Of a stretch of DNA of 7,959 nucleotides, positions 1-6,662 are shown one piece after another; the stretch's first letter is position 1; every line of letters starts with the position of its first letter. The notes beneath the pieces are model-generated. The model made no database searches. It saw only the letters and a list, made by a program, of their open reading frames with translations, and was not told where the DNA came from. The translations under genes and the position numbers were made by a program. The stretch is from Clostridiales bacterium UBA4039 (GTDB lineage Bacteria; Bacillota; Clostridia; Lachnospirales; Vallitaleaceae), in NCBI GenBank assembly GCA_002382805.1, contig DGAD01000014.1, positions 1 through 7,959 on the forward strand, given 5' to 3'.

Positions 1-83
1 CTCTAATTCCGAGAGACTATTTTTGATTAATTATTAAGTTAATTAGTCCACATTTGTTCAAAGACAGGTTTTATGTCCAGCAG

Positions 84-107
84 ATTTATGTGACCGGTTT
101 CATAAAT
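84..107. promoter_or_regulatory. LacI-type palindromic operator (distal copy)
   Basis: The palindrome is centred between bases 95 and 96, with core TGTGACCGGTTTCA (89-102). Its arms extend to 84 and 107, and 10 of 12 base pairs match. The core is almost identical to the site over the repressor's own promoter at 1173-1186. It lies past the 3' end of the repressor gene, in front of whatever lies left of the window, so the unseen neighbour is the likely target. The minus strand has a weak promoter-like pair further left (TTGAAC at 61-56, TTAATA at 37-32, spacing 18). The core also fits a relaxed CcpA cre consensus (TGWNANCGNTNWCA), so catabolite control is an alternative reading. Confidence 0.72.
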
Positions 108-121
108 GGCTAAGAAAAAAC

Positions 122-1156
122 TTACATCTTTTTCTCTGAACCTCTATAGATAATCTCTGGCTCCATAACTATTCTTAATGGCTCCGCATTTACTGCATTT
201 TCTGTCTCGTTCATTCTAGCATACAATAAATTCATTGCTTCAATTCCCATCTTGATATTATCTCTTTTTATAACTGTCAAGTTAATATGTAGTGTTGTTA
301 ATACGTCTATATCATCAAATCCCACAATCGCTATATCCTCAGGTATTCTTAATCCTTTTTGAAAAATCCCCTGAAGTATCCCAAGTGTTGTGAGATTATT
401 TGGTGAAAATATTGCCGTTGGCCTATTGTCTGAATCAATAATATCAATCATAATATTATAAGCCGTCTTTGTGGTAAAATCACCTGGGTAGATAAATTCT
501 TCTCGTACTTGAAGTCCATGTGCTTGCATGGCTTCTGTGTAGCCTCTAAGCCTTTCACGTCCAATCATTAAGCTCAAATCACCTGCAATTGTTGCAACCT
601 CAGTGTGTCCTGCTTCAATCAAACATTTAGTTGATTCATAGGCGCCACGGTAATTATCGATAAAAACTCCATCCCAGTTTACATATGGCACATCTCTATC
701 CAAAAGTATAACCGGCACATTTAGCGCCTTTACCCCATCTATGAATTCTTGACTAGGTTTTTTTTTATACATTCCACCGGCAGCCGGTGTTAAGATGATG
801 CCTTGAATTTCATAGCTCCTAAGCATAGCAAGCGCTTTCATTTCTTTTTCAGCGCTATTGTCTGTATCACAATAAAATATATTAAGATTATGTTCTTCTG
901 CAATCTGGCTAATTCCTTTGAAAACTTCACCAAAAAAAGGATTGCTGACCTCAGGAATGACAACGCCAATTACGTTGTTTTTTCTATTCGAGAGGTTCCT
1001 TGCTGTTGCTGATGGGACATAATTCATCTCTCTAATCTTCGTTGCTATCTTTGCAGCTACTTCTGCAGATACATAACCAGAGCCATTGATATATCTTGAA
1101 ACTGTTGCTTTTGATACATGACATGCATTTGCAATATCTTTTATTGTTGTTGCCAT
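122..1156 (-). CDS. LacI-family transcriptional repressor
   Basis: This 344-residue protein has the normal length and layout of a LacI/GalR regulator. The N-terminal helix-turn-helix spans about residues 4-24 (TIKDIANACHVSKATVSRYI). It is followed by the hinge helix around 48-57, with the usual Leu55 of the ARNLS segment that inserts in the minor groove. A periplasmic-binding-protein-like effector domain runs from about 62 to 340. It shows the family landmarks NNVIGVVIPEVSNPFF (60-75), a VILLDRD strand (149-155) and IAIVGFDD (275-282). These proteins bind a sugar or related small molecule and release DNA. The ligand cannot be read from the sequence. The start is set by AGGAGGG (1167-1161), four to five bases before ATG. 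A consensus promoter and a matching operator precede the gene, so autorepression is inferred. The chemoreceptor gene is divergent, and the regulated genes are probably off the left edge. It is unlikely to be CcpA itself, because another copy would be expected elsewhere and specific CcpA features were not recognised. Confidence 0.95.
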   Translation of the reverse strand: MATTIKDIANACHVSKATVSRYINGSGYVSAEVAAKIATKIREMNYVPSATARNLSNRKNNVIGVVIPEVSNPFFGEVFKGISQIAEEHNLNIFYCDTDNSAEKEMKALAMLRSYEIQGIILTPAAGGMYKKKPSQEFIDGVKALNVPVILLDRDVPYVNWDGVFIDNYRGAYESTKCLIEAGHTEVATIAGDLSLMIGRERLRGYTEAMQAHGLQVREEFIYPGDFTTKTAYNIMIDIIDSDNRPTAIFSPNNLTTLGILQGIFQKGLRIPEDIAIVGFDDIDVLTTLHINLTVIKRDNIKMGIEAMNLLYARMNETENAVNAEPLRIVMEPEIIYRGSEKKM

Positions 1157-1170
1157 ATAGCCCTCCTACG

Positions 1171-1188
1171 TGTGTGACCGGTTACATA
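1171..1188. promoter_or_regulatory. LacI-type operator over the repressor promoter
   Basis: Core TGTGACCGGTTACA (1173-1186) is a palindrome around CCGG with a single mismatched pair inside the core (G1176/T1183). It starts just after the -10 element of the repressor's promoter on the minus strand and covers the expected transcription start near 1186, a classical position for repression. It shares 13 of 14 core bases with the site at 89-102. That one family member sits between the two sites makes it the most likely binder, although a CcpA-type protein could also recognise this core. Confidence 0.8.
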
Positions 1189-1192
1189 TGCA

Positions 1193-1221
1193 ATATTATC
1201 ATAAGAATTTGCTAATGTCAA
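1193..1221 (-). promoter_or_regulatory. Sigma-A promoter of the LacI-family gene
   Basis: On the minus strand there is a perfect -35 box TTGACA (1221-1216), a 17-base spacer and a -10 box TAATAT (1198-1193, four of six consensus bases). Transcription would start about seven bases later, inside the operator at 1171-1188. This is the best promoter in the window and it reads into the repressor gene. Confidence 0.8.
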
Positions 1222-1341
1222 TTTTTAATAAATGACTAAACTTCGTAGTCCCCTCTTCTATTTCTATTACACCTCATTTTTTGTTATGAAAAAAAGCTAT
1301 ATTATGTGTTCAAATTCTTGAAATACCACAAAATCATAAAA

Positions 1342-1370
1342 TTGAATATCTAAAAAGAAGATTTTAATAA
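1342..1370 (+). promoter_or_regulatory. Candidate promoter of the chemoreceptor gene
   Basis: TTGAAT (1342-1347), a 17-base spacer and TAATAA (1365-1370) give a modest sigma-A-like match about 54 bases before the ATG. I looked for a motility sigma factor (sigma-D) promoter with a GCCGATAT-like -10 box in 1157-1423 and saw none. The rest of this divergent spacer is AT-rich and shows no further structure. Confidence 0.3.
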
Positions 1371-1423
1371 CTTATTCATGTATCATCTAGATTATAACGT
1401 CAATAAGAGGAGATAAATAGTTT

Positions 1424-3439
1424 ATGAGAAAAAAATCTATATTACTTAAAAGTATTTTGTCACGGTTTATATTGTTAGTTGTCTCAATAGGTCTAATAAG
1501 TAGTATTGCATTATTTCAGTTTTATAATAAACAAAAAGACGTCTTAGAACAAAAAAAAGACATGATTATTGAAAATGCCAAACAACAGATTGATTCCCAA
1601 GTAAGTAATGTTGAAGCAGTAGCTATGACGCTTTCAACCTTAGATTTATTTAAAGAAGCCACAAGGGATAATGCTATCATCCTTCGTGAAATAAGAAATA
1701 TCTTATTAACGTATGTAGAAAAAGATCAAGGATATATCAAATACGCCTTTTTTGTTGATCTTAACGGAAAGGTAGTTGCAGGTAGCGATACGCTTGTTGA
1801 AAGCTTAGACTTTGAAAATGAACGCTTTTTTCTTGAATCGATAAACGGTAAAATCCAATGGAGCGAGAGTCGTATAGGTCTTGAAGGAGTGGGATACGAA
1901 CAAATTGTCGGCGTACCCGTTTACGATGATTTTGATATTATTGGCGTCTTATGTATGACGTTATCCTTAGATTATGTAGGTGATTTAGTAAAAGAGGTTC
2001 AACTAAGTGAATCTGGAGAGACTTTTTTACTTGGGCATGATGGTAGAATCTTAGCACATAAAAATATGGACCTGATCGGAAAATCAATATTAAGCTTTGA
2101 TGACTTAGGTTTAACAGAGAAAGGAAATGATATTCTTAAAGAAAAAGAAGGCGATTTTATATTAACTTTTAATGGCGAAAAGACTAAGAATTACTTTTGC
2201 CCTATAAATGACTGGATATTCTTAACAAGAAGTCCACAAAGTGAATTAACGAAAGATATAAAACATATGATTTTTCTGATTTGCTTTACCTCTCTAGTAA
2301 TTCTTATATTAGCATTAGTGATTGCTTATATTGATTCAAAGCACCAAATAAAGAGAATACGACAGTTACAAAACAAGTTAAAACAAGTTGCAAAAGGTAA
2401 CTTAGATACTAAAACAAATCAAGTTCAGCTTGCTTCCTCTAATGAACAATCGAAAGATGAACTGGTTCAAATGGAGTTAAGTTTATATCAGATGATTGAT
2501 AATATACGCAGCATTCTGTTAGGAATCAATGAATCCGCTAATAACCTTTACCGATCAGGAGAACATGTGGAAAGATCTGCTAGTGAAAATAATCAGGCTA
2601 GTCAGGACATAGCAAGCTCTATGGAAGAAATTAGCGAATTAAACGAAGTTCAGACGCATCAAGCAGGAAGTGTGCATATTAATATGAAAAGTATGCGTCA
2701 GCAAATGATACAGGTCGTATCTTCAATTGAAGAAATGAGCCATGTTATTGAAGGGGTAAATAAGGACACCATTATTGGGTTAAAAGTCATGGCAAATACT
2801 AAGCAGCAGATGGAGCTTGTAGAAGATTCAAGCCAAACCACATCAAGTCAGTTAGATGGCTTAGCTTATAAATCCAAAGAAGTTCAAGACATTAATCAAG
2901 AAATTCATCATATTGCAGAACAAACTAACCTTTTAGCCTTAAATGCTGCGATTGAAGCTGCACGAGCCGGAGTCCATGGTACAGGGTTTGCCGTTGTTGC
3001 AGATGAAGTTAGGAAGTTAGCTTTCATGGCTGAAGAAGCCGCGGGACGAACCAATCAAATTATGGAAGAATTGTCACAAGAGGTAAGTCTAGTTCAGTCG
3101 ACTATGGACGTTGAACGGGAAAATGTTCAAAGCGGTATGACTTTTATAAGTGAATCAGTAAGTGCATATAATCGAATAGCAGAAGGTATTGAAAAATTCC
3201 ATAATACCCTAAATGATACAGAAATAGTGATTGAAAAAACACAACGAGCTAGTCAACACGCCTTGGAATTGAGCCAAAAAATGGAAGAAGCAGTTAATAA
3301 GAGCAAGGGTGAAACTCAACAGATTGCTGCTGCAAGCCAGCAGCAGTGTGCTATAAGTGAAGAAATAGCACAACAAGCTGAAGTACTAATGGAATTAGGA
3401 AAGAATCTTGAAAAAAATATTCAAAAATTTAGGCTATAG
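1424..3439 (+). CDS. Methyl-accepting chemotaxis protein with dCache sensor
   Basis: This is a transmembrane chemoreceptor that would sense an extracellular ligand and control CheA/CheW. Residues 14-33 form the first membrane helix. About 37-278 form an extracellular double-Cache domain, with strands such as [12 protein letters not shown] (109-120) and [12 protein letters not shown] (201-212). Residues 281-303 are the second membrane helix, 304-360 a HAMP domain, and 365-671 the coiled-coil signalling domain. The hairpin tip contains [19 protein letters not shown] and [12 protein letters not shown]. From the tip near residue 518 to the C-terminus is about 153 residues, or 22 heptads, consistent with the 44H class. 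There is no CheR/CheB-binding pentapeptide at the end (KFRL). Oddly, the tip reads AGVHGTGF where nearly all receptors have AGExGRGF (V517 and T520). The amino-acid-binding RxWY motif of some dCache domains is not present (RFF at 134-136), so no ligand is proposed. AGAGGAG at 1406-1412 supports the start. Confidence 0.95.
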   Translation: MRKKSILLKSILSRFILLVVSIGLISSIALFQFYNKQKDVLEQKKDMIIENAKQQIDSQVSNVEAVAMTLSTLDLFKEATRDNAIILREIRNILLTYVEKDQGYIKYAFFVDLNGKVVAGSDTLVESLDFENERFFLESINGKIQWSESRIGLEGVGYEQIVGVPVYDDFDIIGVLCMTLSLDYVGDLVKEVQLSESGETFLLGHDGRILAHKNMDLIGKSILSFDDLGLTEKGNDILKEKEGDFILTFNGEKTKNYFCPINDWIFLTRSPQSELTKDIKHMIFLICFTSLVILILALVIAYIDSKHQIKRIRQLQNKLKQVAKGNLDTKTNQVQLASSNEQSKDELVQMELSLYQMIDNIRSILLGINESANNLYRSGEHVERSASENNQASQDIASSMEEISELNEVQTHQAGSVHINMKSMRQQMIQVVSSIEEMSHVIEGVNKDTIIGLKVMANTKQQMELVEDSSQTTSSQLDGLAYKSKEVQDINQEIHHIAEQTNLLALNAAIEAARAGVHGTGFAVVADEVRKLAFMAEEAAGRTNQIMEELSQEVSLVQSTMDVERENVQSGMTFISESVSAYNRIAEGIEKFHNTLNDTEIVIEKTQRASQHALELSQKMEEAVNKSKGETQQIAAASQQQCAISEEIAQQAEVLMELGKNLEKNIQKFRL

Positions 3440-3453
3440 CATCTGCTATAGCC
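3432..3453. terminator. Hairpin terminator at the convergent gene ends
   Basis: GGCTATAGC (3432-3440), loop ATCT and GCTATAGCC (3445-3453) make a perfect nine-base-pair stem. On the minus strand it is followed by TAAATTTTTG and further T runs, which makes it a good intrinsic terminator for the leftward run ending with the VOC gene. On the plus strand the U-tract is poor. The chemoreceptor's TAG stop (3437-3439) lies inside the stem, so the last codons of that gene and the terminator share sequence. Confidence 0.8.
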
Positions 3454-3460
3454 CCTAATC

Positions 3461-3847
3461 TTACATTATGTCTGTAAATATCTCATGAATATTACCATCC
3501 GGATCTGCAAATAATGCCATTCTTTGATTCCACGGCATATCTTTAGGTTCACATATGCCCACAGCACCCTTCTCAAGGAGATTTACATAAGTTTTCTCCA
3601 AGTCTTCAATAGATTCGCACGGAAATGCTAATTCAAAACTTTGACCACTAACTTTTTCCTGATATTTATTTGTATATGTATACATCACTGAACGAAGGCA
3701 AATCGCAAACCTTACTCCTTCATTCGCAAATTCAATATAGCCGCCAAGATCTTCTATAATCTTGAAGCCCAAAACCTCATTGTAGAACTTTTTCATTGGT
3801 CCGATATCATTCGTCCAGATTGTTATTAAACTAATTTGTACTTTCAT
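3461..3847 (-). CDS. VOC-fold (glyoxalase/bleomycin-resistance-like) protein
   Basis: This 128-residue protein belongs to the vicinal oxygen chelate superfamily, probably a small dimeric cytosolic enzyme or binding protein. Family landmarks are the first beta-alpha unit with FYNEVLGF (21-28), the second half beginning SFELAF (70-75), and the C-terminal FADPDGNIHEIF (113-124). Glu122 sits at the usual last metal-ligand position, and Glu72 may be another. The first-strand position normally held by His or Glu is hydrophobic (ISLITI), so metal use and activity are uncertain. A longer reading from 3877 exists, but AAGGAG at 3862-3857 lies nine bases before the ATG at 3847, so the shorter start is preferred. 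It is the last gene of the minus-strand run, 108 bases after the ATPase gene and just before the terminator. Substrate is unknown. Confidence 0.85.
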   Translation of the reverse strand: MKVQISLITIWTNDIGPMKKFYNEVLGFKIIEDLGGYIEFANEGVRFAICLRSVMYTYTNKYQEKVSGQSFELAFPCESIEDLEKTYVNLLEKGAVGICEPKDMPWNQRMALFADPDGNIHEIFTDIM

Positions 3848-3856
3848 GTTCATCAT

Positions 3857-3862
3857 CTCCTT
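3857..3862 (-). promoter_or_regulatory. Ribosome binding site deciding the VOC start
   Basis: AAGGAG (minus strand) is followed by nine bases and then ATG AAA at 3847. Two in-frame ATGs directly abut the motif and are too close to use, and the upstream in-frame ATG at 3877 has no comparable site. This fixes the 128-residue form. Confidence 0.75.
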
Positions 3863-3955
3863 AACATACAACACCAAATTTTTGTCACTTTTCCTAACAA
3901 TTATTTAGCTAATTCAAACCGCTTATCTGTTTCGTTTATCTCCAACTTTGGCCAA

Positions 3956-4708
3956 CTAGTCTTCAAGTAGAATTTTTAGCATCTTTTCTGGATTATTCAA
4001 AAACTCTTTCGTCACCGCATAATGTTTTGTATCCTTATAATCTATAATCTGATATCCGTTCTCTATATCAAAAATCTGCGCATTAGGATAAGACATAATG
4101 ATTGGCGAATGCGTTGCAATTATAAACTGTGATTGTTTCTTAACAAGATCATTAATTCTCGAAATAAGTGCCATTTGTCTAGTAGGAGACAAAGCAGCTT
4201 CGGGTTCATCTAGAATATATAGCCCTTTTCCTCCAAATCTATTCATCATGAGCGATACAAAAGCTTCACCGTGAGATTGTGCATGCAACGACTTCCCGCC
4301 ATAGAATCGAATCAATTCACCATCGTCTTCATTTAATTCATCAATGTTACTCGCTAAGTTATACATACTCTCTGCTCTAAGAAAATACCCATCATCAGGA
4401 CTTGCTGCCCCCTTTGTAACTTTTATAAAATCAGACAAATCCGAATGCGTATCATTAGTAGAAAAGTTAAAACTTCTGCTTCCACCTTCTGGATTGAAAC
4501 CACAAGATATTGCAATTGCTTCCAGCAAGGTTGACTTACCAGCACCATTCTCACCTACAATAAATGAAACATTCGGATGTAATTCTAATTCCCCTAATCT
4601 TTGTATAGCAGGTAGCGTCATCGGAAATCTACCTCTACAAGTATATGCAGACGGAGATAATTCAACAGCCCTAATATATTGAAACATTCCACGTTCCAGA
4701 ATTCCCAT
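3956..4708 (-). CDS. AAA/ABC-like ATPase of the COG3910 type
   Basis: This 250-residue, soluble stand-alone ATPase closely follows the pattern I know for COG3910 (predicted ATPase). Walker A is VGENGAGKST (51-60). The family's own ABC-signature variant is QSHGEAF (144-150), in place of LSGGQ. Walker B with the D-loop start is LYILDEPEAALSP (163-175), and the switch histidine is in IIATHSP (196-202, His200). Between Walker A and the signature lie the strongly conserved FNPEGG (71-76) and FLRAESMYN (109-117) segments. There is no membrane segment, coiled-coil arm or nuclease domain, so it is not an SMC/Rad50 protein or a transporter subunit with its own permease. Length matches the family. The start at 4708 is supported by AGAGAGGG six bases upstream. 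The physiological role of this family is not known to me. It follows the methyltransferase gene by 81 bases with no terminator between them. Confidence 0.9.
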   Translation of the reverse strand: MGILERGMFQYIRAVELSPSAYTCRGRFPMTLPAIQRLGELELHPNVSFIVGENGAGKSTLLEAIAISCGFNPEGGSRSFNFSTNDTHSDLSDFIKVTKGAASPDDGYFLRAESMYNLASNIDELNEDDGELIRFYGGKSLHAQSHGEAFVSLMMNRFGGKGLYILDEPEAALSPTRQMALISRINDLVKKQSQFIIATHSPIIMSYPNAQIFDIENGYQIIDYKDTKHYAVTKEFLNNPEKMLKILLED

Positions 4709-4789
4709 AGTAAGCCCTCTCTATATATTCTTTATTACATGAATTAATGTTTGAAAATCAAATCCATGTATTTCTGATTTCTTTATCCA

Positions 4790-5338
4790 CTATAACTTAT
4801 AGATGCAAAGATACATATTCTCACCAAGACTCTCAAACACATCATTTTTAAAACCACCTGCAAGAAAAATCCGATCCAATTCTTGGGGACTCAACCGCAT
4901 ACTTTCGGCAGGACCTGATGGCGAGTTTTTCTTATGAAATTCTACAAGTGCCACTTTGCCGCCTTCCTTAAGAGAAGTCTTCAGGTCAGCAACAAATTTC
5001 ATCGTATTTTCAATATGATGAAATACCGTAATGATAACAAAAAGATCAATGGTTCCAGCCTCCGAAGGTACTTGATCATGCTCAACCTTTTGAAGAATTA
5101 CCTTACTTAGTCCAAACTCACGAACTTTTTTCTGGACAAGTTTTAGCATATCTTCATTCGCGTCGAGAGCATAGACCTTACTTTGAGTTTTTTTAGCCAA
5201 AGCCTTCGTGAATATACCCGTTCCTGCCCCGTAGTCACAAACCACCTGCCCTTGTTTAAGATCTGCCAGTTCCATAATTCGTTCTATATTAATTTCATCT
5301 AGTCTGTCTTGATTTTCAAATCTGCTAGGATCTTTCAT
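4790..5338 (-). CDS. Class I SAM-dependent methyltransferase
   Basis: This 182-residue cytosolic Rossmann-fold methyltransferase resembles UbiE/Methyltransf_11-type enzymes. Motif I, the SAM-binding glycine loop, is VVCDYGAGTG (32-41). The acidic end of strand two is Asp59 in YALDANEDML. The motif IV region is DLFVIITVFHHIE (98-110), followed by LKEGGKVALVEFHKK (123-137). The SPSGPAESMRLSPQEL stretch and the GGF turn (161-163) are typical of the COQ5/UbiE-like C-terminal part. The N-terminal RFENQDRLDE segment appears in clostridial relatives I recall and argues that the start is complete. AAGGAGG (5350-5344) is five bases before ATG. The substrate cannot be inferred, and the neighbours do not suggest quinone synthesis. 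Only 35 bases separate it from the upstream membrane-protein gene, so the two are probably co-transcribed. Confidence 0.9.
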   Translation of the reverse strand: MKDPSRFENQDRLDEINIERIMELADLKQGQVVCDYGAGTGIFTKALAKKTQSKVYALDANEDMLKLVQKKVREFGLSKVILQKVEHDQVPSEAGTIDLFVIITVFHHIENTMKFVADLKTSLKEGGKVALVEFHKKNSPSGPAESMRLSPQELDRIFLAGGFKNDVFESLGENMYLCIYKL

Positions 5339-5373
5339 CCAGTCCTCCTTTTGTGTTTTTTTAAGTTTCTATA

Positions 5374-5799
5374 CTATAGATGCGCTTCATAGCTATCTGT
5401 TGTTATGGATTGTGCCAAAACAACTCCACAACCCACTCCTATAATACCTCGGAATAATCCTTCTTGCATTATTCTATAGATAATTCCAAATCCAGTGATG
5501 CTCGCTCCCACAACAAATGGAAGCAATAGCATTATGATAATACTTATAGAAAGTATAACGCCAAACCACATGATATTAAGTCCATTGGTCAGTCCTTTAA
5601 TTAGTCGCTCTAATTCCAAGAGAAGACCTATTATAACCGTTCCCATCACAAAAACCACTCGATGTGCATCATATGTTGGGCTTATTCCCCTGGCACCTTC
5701 AACAAAATCAGGATAAATCTTTGCTAAGGCTACTATAATGCATACAATAAGTATCCAAGAAATCAGACGTATTTGCTTCCCTTTAATTAATTTTTTCAT
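5374..5799 (-). CDS. Small multi-pass membrane protein, function unknown
   Basis: I do not recognise a family for this 141-residue protein. It starts with a basic stretch (MKKLIKGKQIR), followed by hydrophobic segments at about 12-29, 47-64, 76-99 and, less clearly, 113-131, so three or four membrane helices are likely. The loop after helix one has an acidic and aromatic character (YPDFVEGARGISPTYDAHR). A short charged stretch (ELERLIKG) follows helix two, and the last helix is glycine-rich (GIIGVGCGVVLA). No catalytic motif, transporter signature or cysteine pair was seen. GGGGAGAG (5811-5804) precedes the ATG by four to five bases and supports the start. It lies between the DUF7000-like gene (55 bases upstream) and the methyltransferase gene (35 bases downstream) in the same direction, so co-expression is likely but gives no function. 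Confidence 0.8.
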   Translation of the reverse strand: MKKLIKGKQIRLISWILIVCIIVALAKIYPDFVEGARGISPTYDAHRVVFVMGTVIIGLLLELERLIKGLTNGLNIMWFGVILSISIIIMLLLPFVVGASITGFGIIYRIMQEGLFRGIIGVGCGVVLAQSITTDSYEAHL

Positions 5800-5854
5800 T
5801 CAACTCTCCCCTCGTACTCCTAAAAAAAACTGCATAATATCAGGCGTATTCCAA

Positions 5855-6346
5855 TCAAATATATGCCTCAAGCACTTCAAATATCTCATTAGATACGTCT
5901 TCATATCTATAGCGAATAATATCTACTAACTTACTTTTATTGTTAAAATCAGGATTTTCAAGAAGAGTACGTTCAAATATCGAATACTGTGGCATATTTT
6001 GGCTATCTACCCACTTTTCGTTTTTCATCTTTTGCCAATAGTTTATCTGGATCTCTTTTGTCTGTGCCACAAGCCATATTTCAAATTCTGCTTTTTGGTG
6101 ATTTAAAACAAGTGCCAACTTCAGTTTGCTTTTTTTTAGTAAATCATTTTGCAGATAAAAATACGTGACATCAATATACCCATGCAAAACACTTGAAACT
6201 GTGTACGTCCCCTTATACTCCTTCAAAAACATTGTTCTTAAATTTTGAATAATGCTAACAAGATACTGATAGGTCATCTGAAACTCTCCATCCGTCAATA
6301 CTTCTTTGTAACTACTCACTAACTGATTCATATTCTTATCCGCCAT
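5855..6346 (-). CDS. DUF7000-like protein of unknown function
   Basis: This is a soluble 163-residue protein without signal peptide or membrane helix. The central pattern YTVSSVLHGYIDVTYFYL (48-65), then LKLALVLNHQKAEFEIWLVA (75-94) and YWQKMK matches from memory the small family annotated DUF7000. That family has a conserved GYxDxTYF motif and an HxxxxFExWL motif. No biochemical role is known to me. The N-terminal half is helical with a YQYLVSIIQNLRTMF segment, and the C-terminal half carries the usual LxxNPDFN turn (129-136) followed by an acidic helix. AAGGAG (6360-6355), eight bases before ATG, supports the start. Immediately upstream lies a broken small gene, and downstream is the membrane protein. 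The family assignment is a recollection and should be confirmed by a profile search. Confidence 0.75.
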   Translation of the reverse strand: MADKNMNQLVSSYKEVLTDGEFQMTYQYLVSIIQNLRTMFLKEYKGTYTVSSVLHGYIDVTYFYLQNDLLKKSKLKLALVLNHQKAEFEIWLVAQTKEIQINYWQKMKNEKWVDSQNMPQYSIFERTLLENPDFNNKSKLVDIIRYRYEDVSNEIFEVLEAYI

Positions 6347-6421
6347 AGTTTTTACTCCTTAACATGTATGAGTGTACCATCTATCAAAACAAATCATCTT
6401 CTTTTTCATCTTGAATTAATC

Positions 6422-6627
6422 CTACCATAGATTAACAAGCGATTCAACGTTTTGAATATCCACAATATCACTTTGAGACATCACTATAAATAACTCAGCA
6501 ATTCCATTATCTGATTCTAAAATGTAGCTTGCAGGTATAAAGTCAAGACTTTTATTCAAAACGTATAACGAGTATTCGTGTTCAAAGTAATTGTGCCTTC
6601 ATACATGACTGTGTATATTACATCCAT
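6422..6627 (-). pseudogene. Small gene broken by a one-base deletion
   Basis: The segment has a good ribosome site (GGAGAGG, 6639-6633) five bases before ATG at 6627 and opens as MDVIYTVMYEGT. In this frame it runs into a stop after 23 codons. In the next frame, from 6589 onward, a 55-codon stretch without stops reads YFEHEYSLYVLNKS... and ends ...VESLVNLW with TAG at 6424-6422. Adding one base near 6588-6591 would join the two parts into a 68-residue protein with no lipobox, membrane helix or known motif. The gene lies 35 bases after the lipoprotein stop, and its leader resembles that of the lipoprotein gene (TTGGAGAGG in both). I do not recognise the family. A sequencing or assembly error would give the same picture, since the break is not in a homopolymer that would explain it. 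It covers most of the otherwise empty 316-base gap. Confidence 0.6.
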
Positions 6628-6662
6628 ATAAACCTCTCCAATAACTATTTTAACTGAATATC

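Noticed and set aside
803..1012. A 69-codon plus-strand open frame opposite the LacI-family gene
   Set aside because: It has no ribosome site, a cysteine- and phenylalanine-rich composition, and lies wholly within a well-supported gene on the other strand.
1157..1423. Sigma-D (motility) promoter before the chemoreceptor
   Set aside because: No GCCGATAT-like -10 box with a TAAA-type -35 box was found. Only a modest sigma-A-like pair is present.
1823..1834. Amino-acid-binding motif in the dCache domain of the chemoreceptor
   Set aside because: The region around residues 131-137 reads ENERFFL and lacks the Trp-Tyr pair after the Arg, so an amino-acid ligand is not supported.
3848..3877. N-terminal extension of the VOC protein by ten residues
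   Set aside because: The extension would be translated across the AAGGAG site that correctly serves the ATG at 3847, and the VOC fold begins at that methionine.
4344..4682. A 112-codon plus-strand open frame opposite the ATPase gene
   Set aside because: It mirrors the conserved Walker A region of the opposite strand, has no ribosome site and resembles no protein family.
5495..5929. Two plus-strand open frames (5495-5716 and 5738-5929) opposite the membrane-protein and DUF7000-like genes
   Set aside because: Both lack ribosome sites and lie opposite genes with clear starts. The second only spans a gene boundary.
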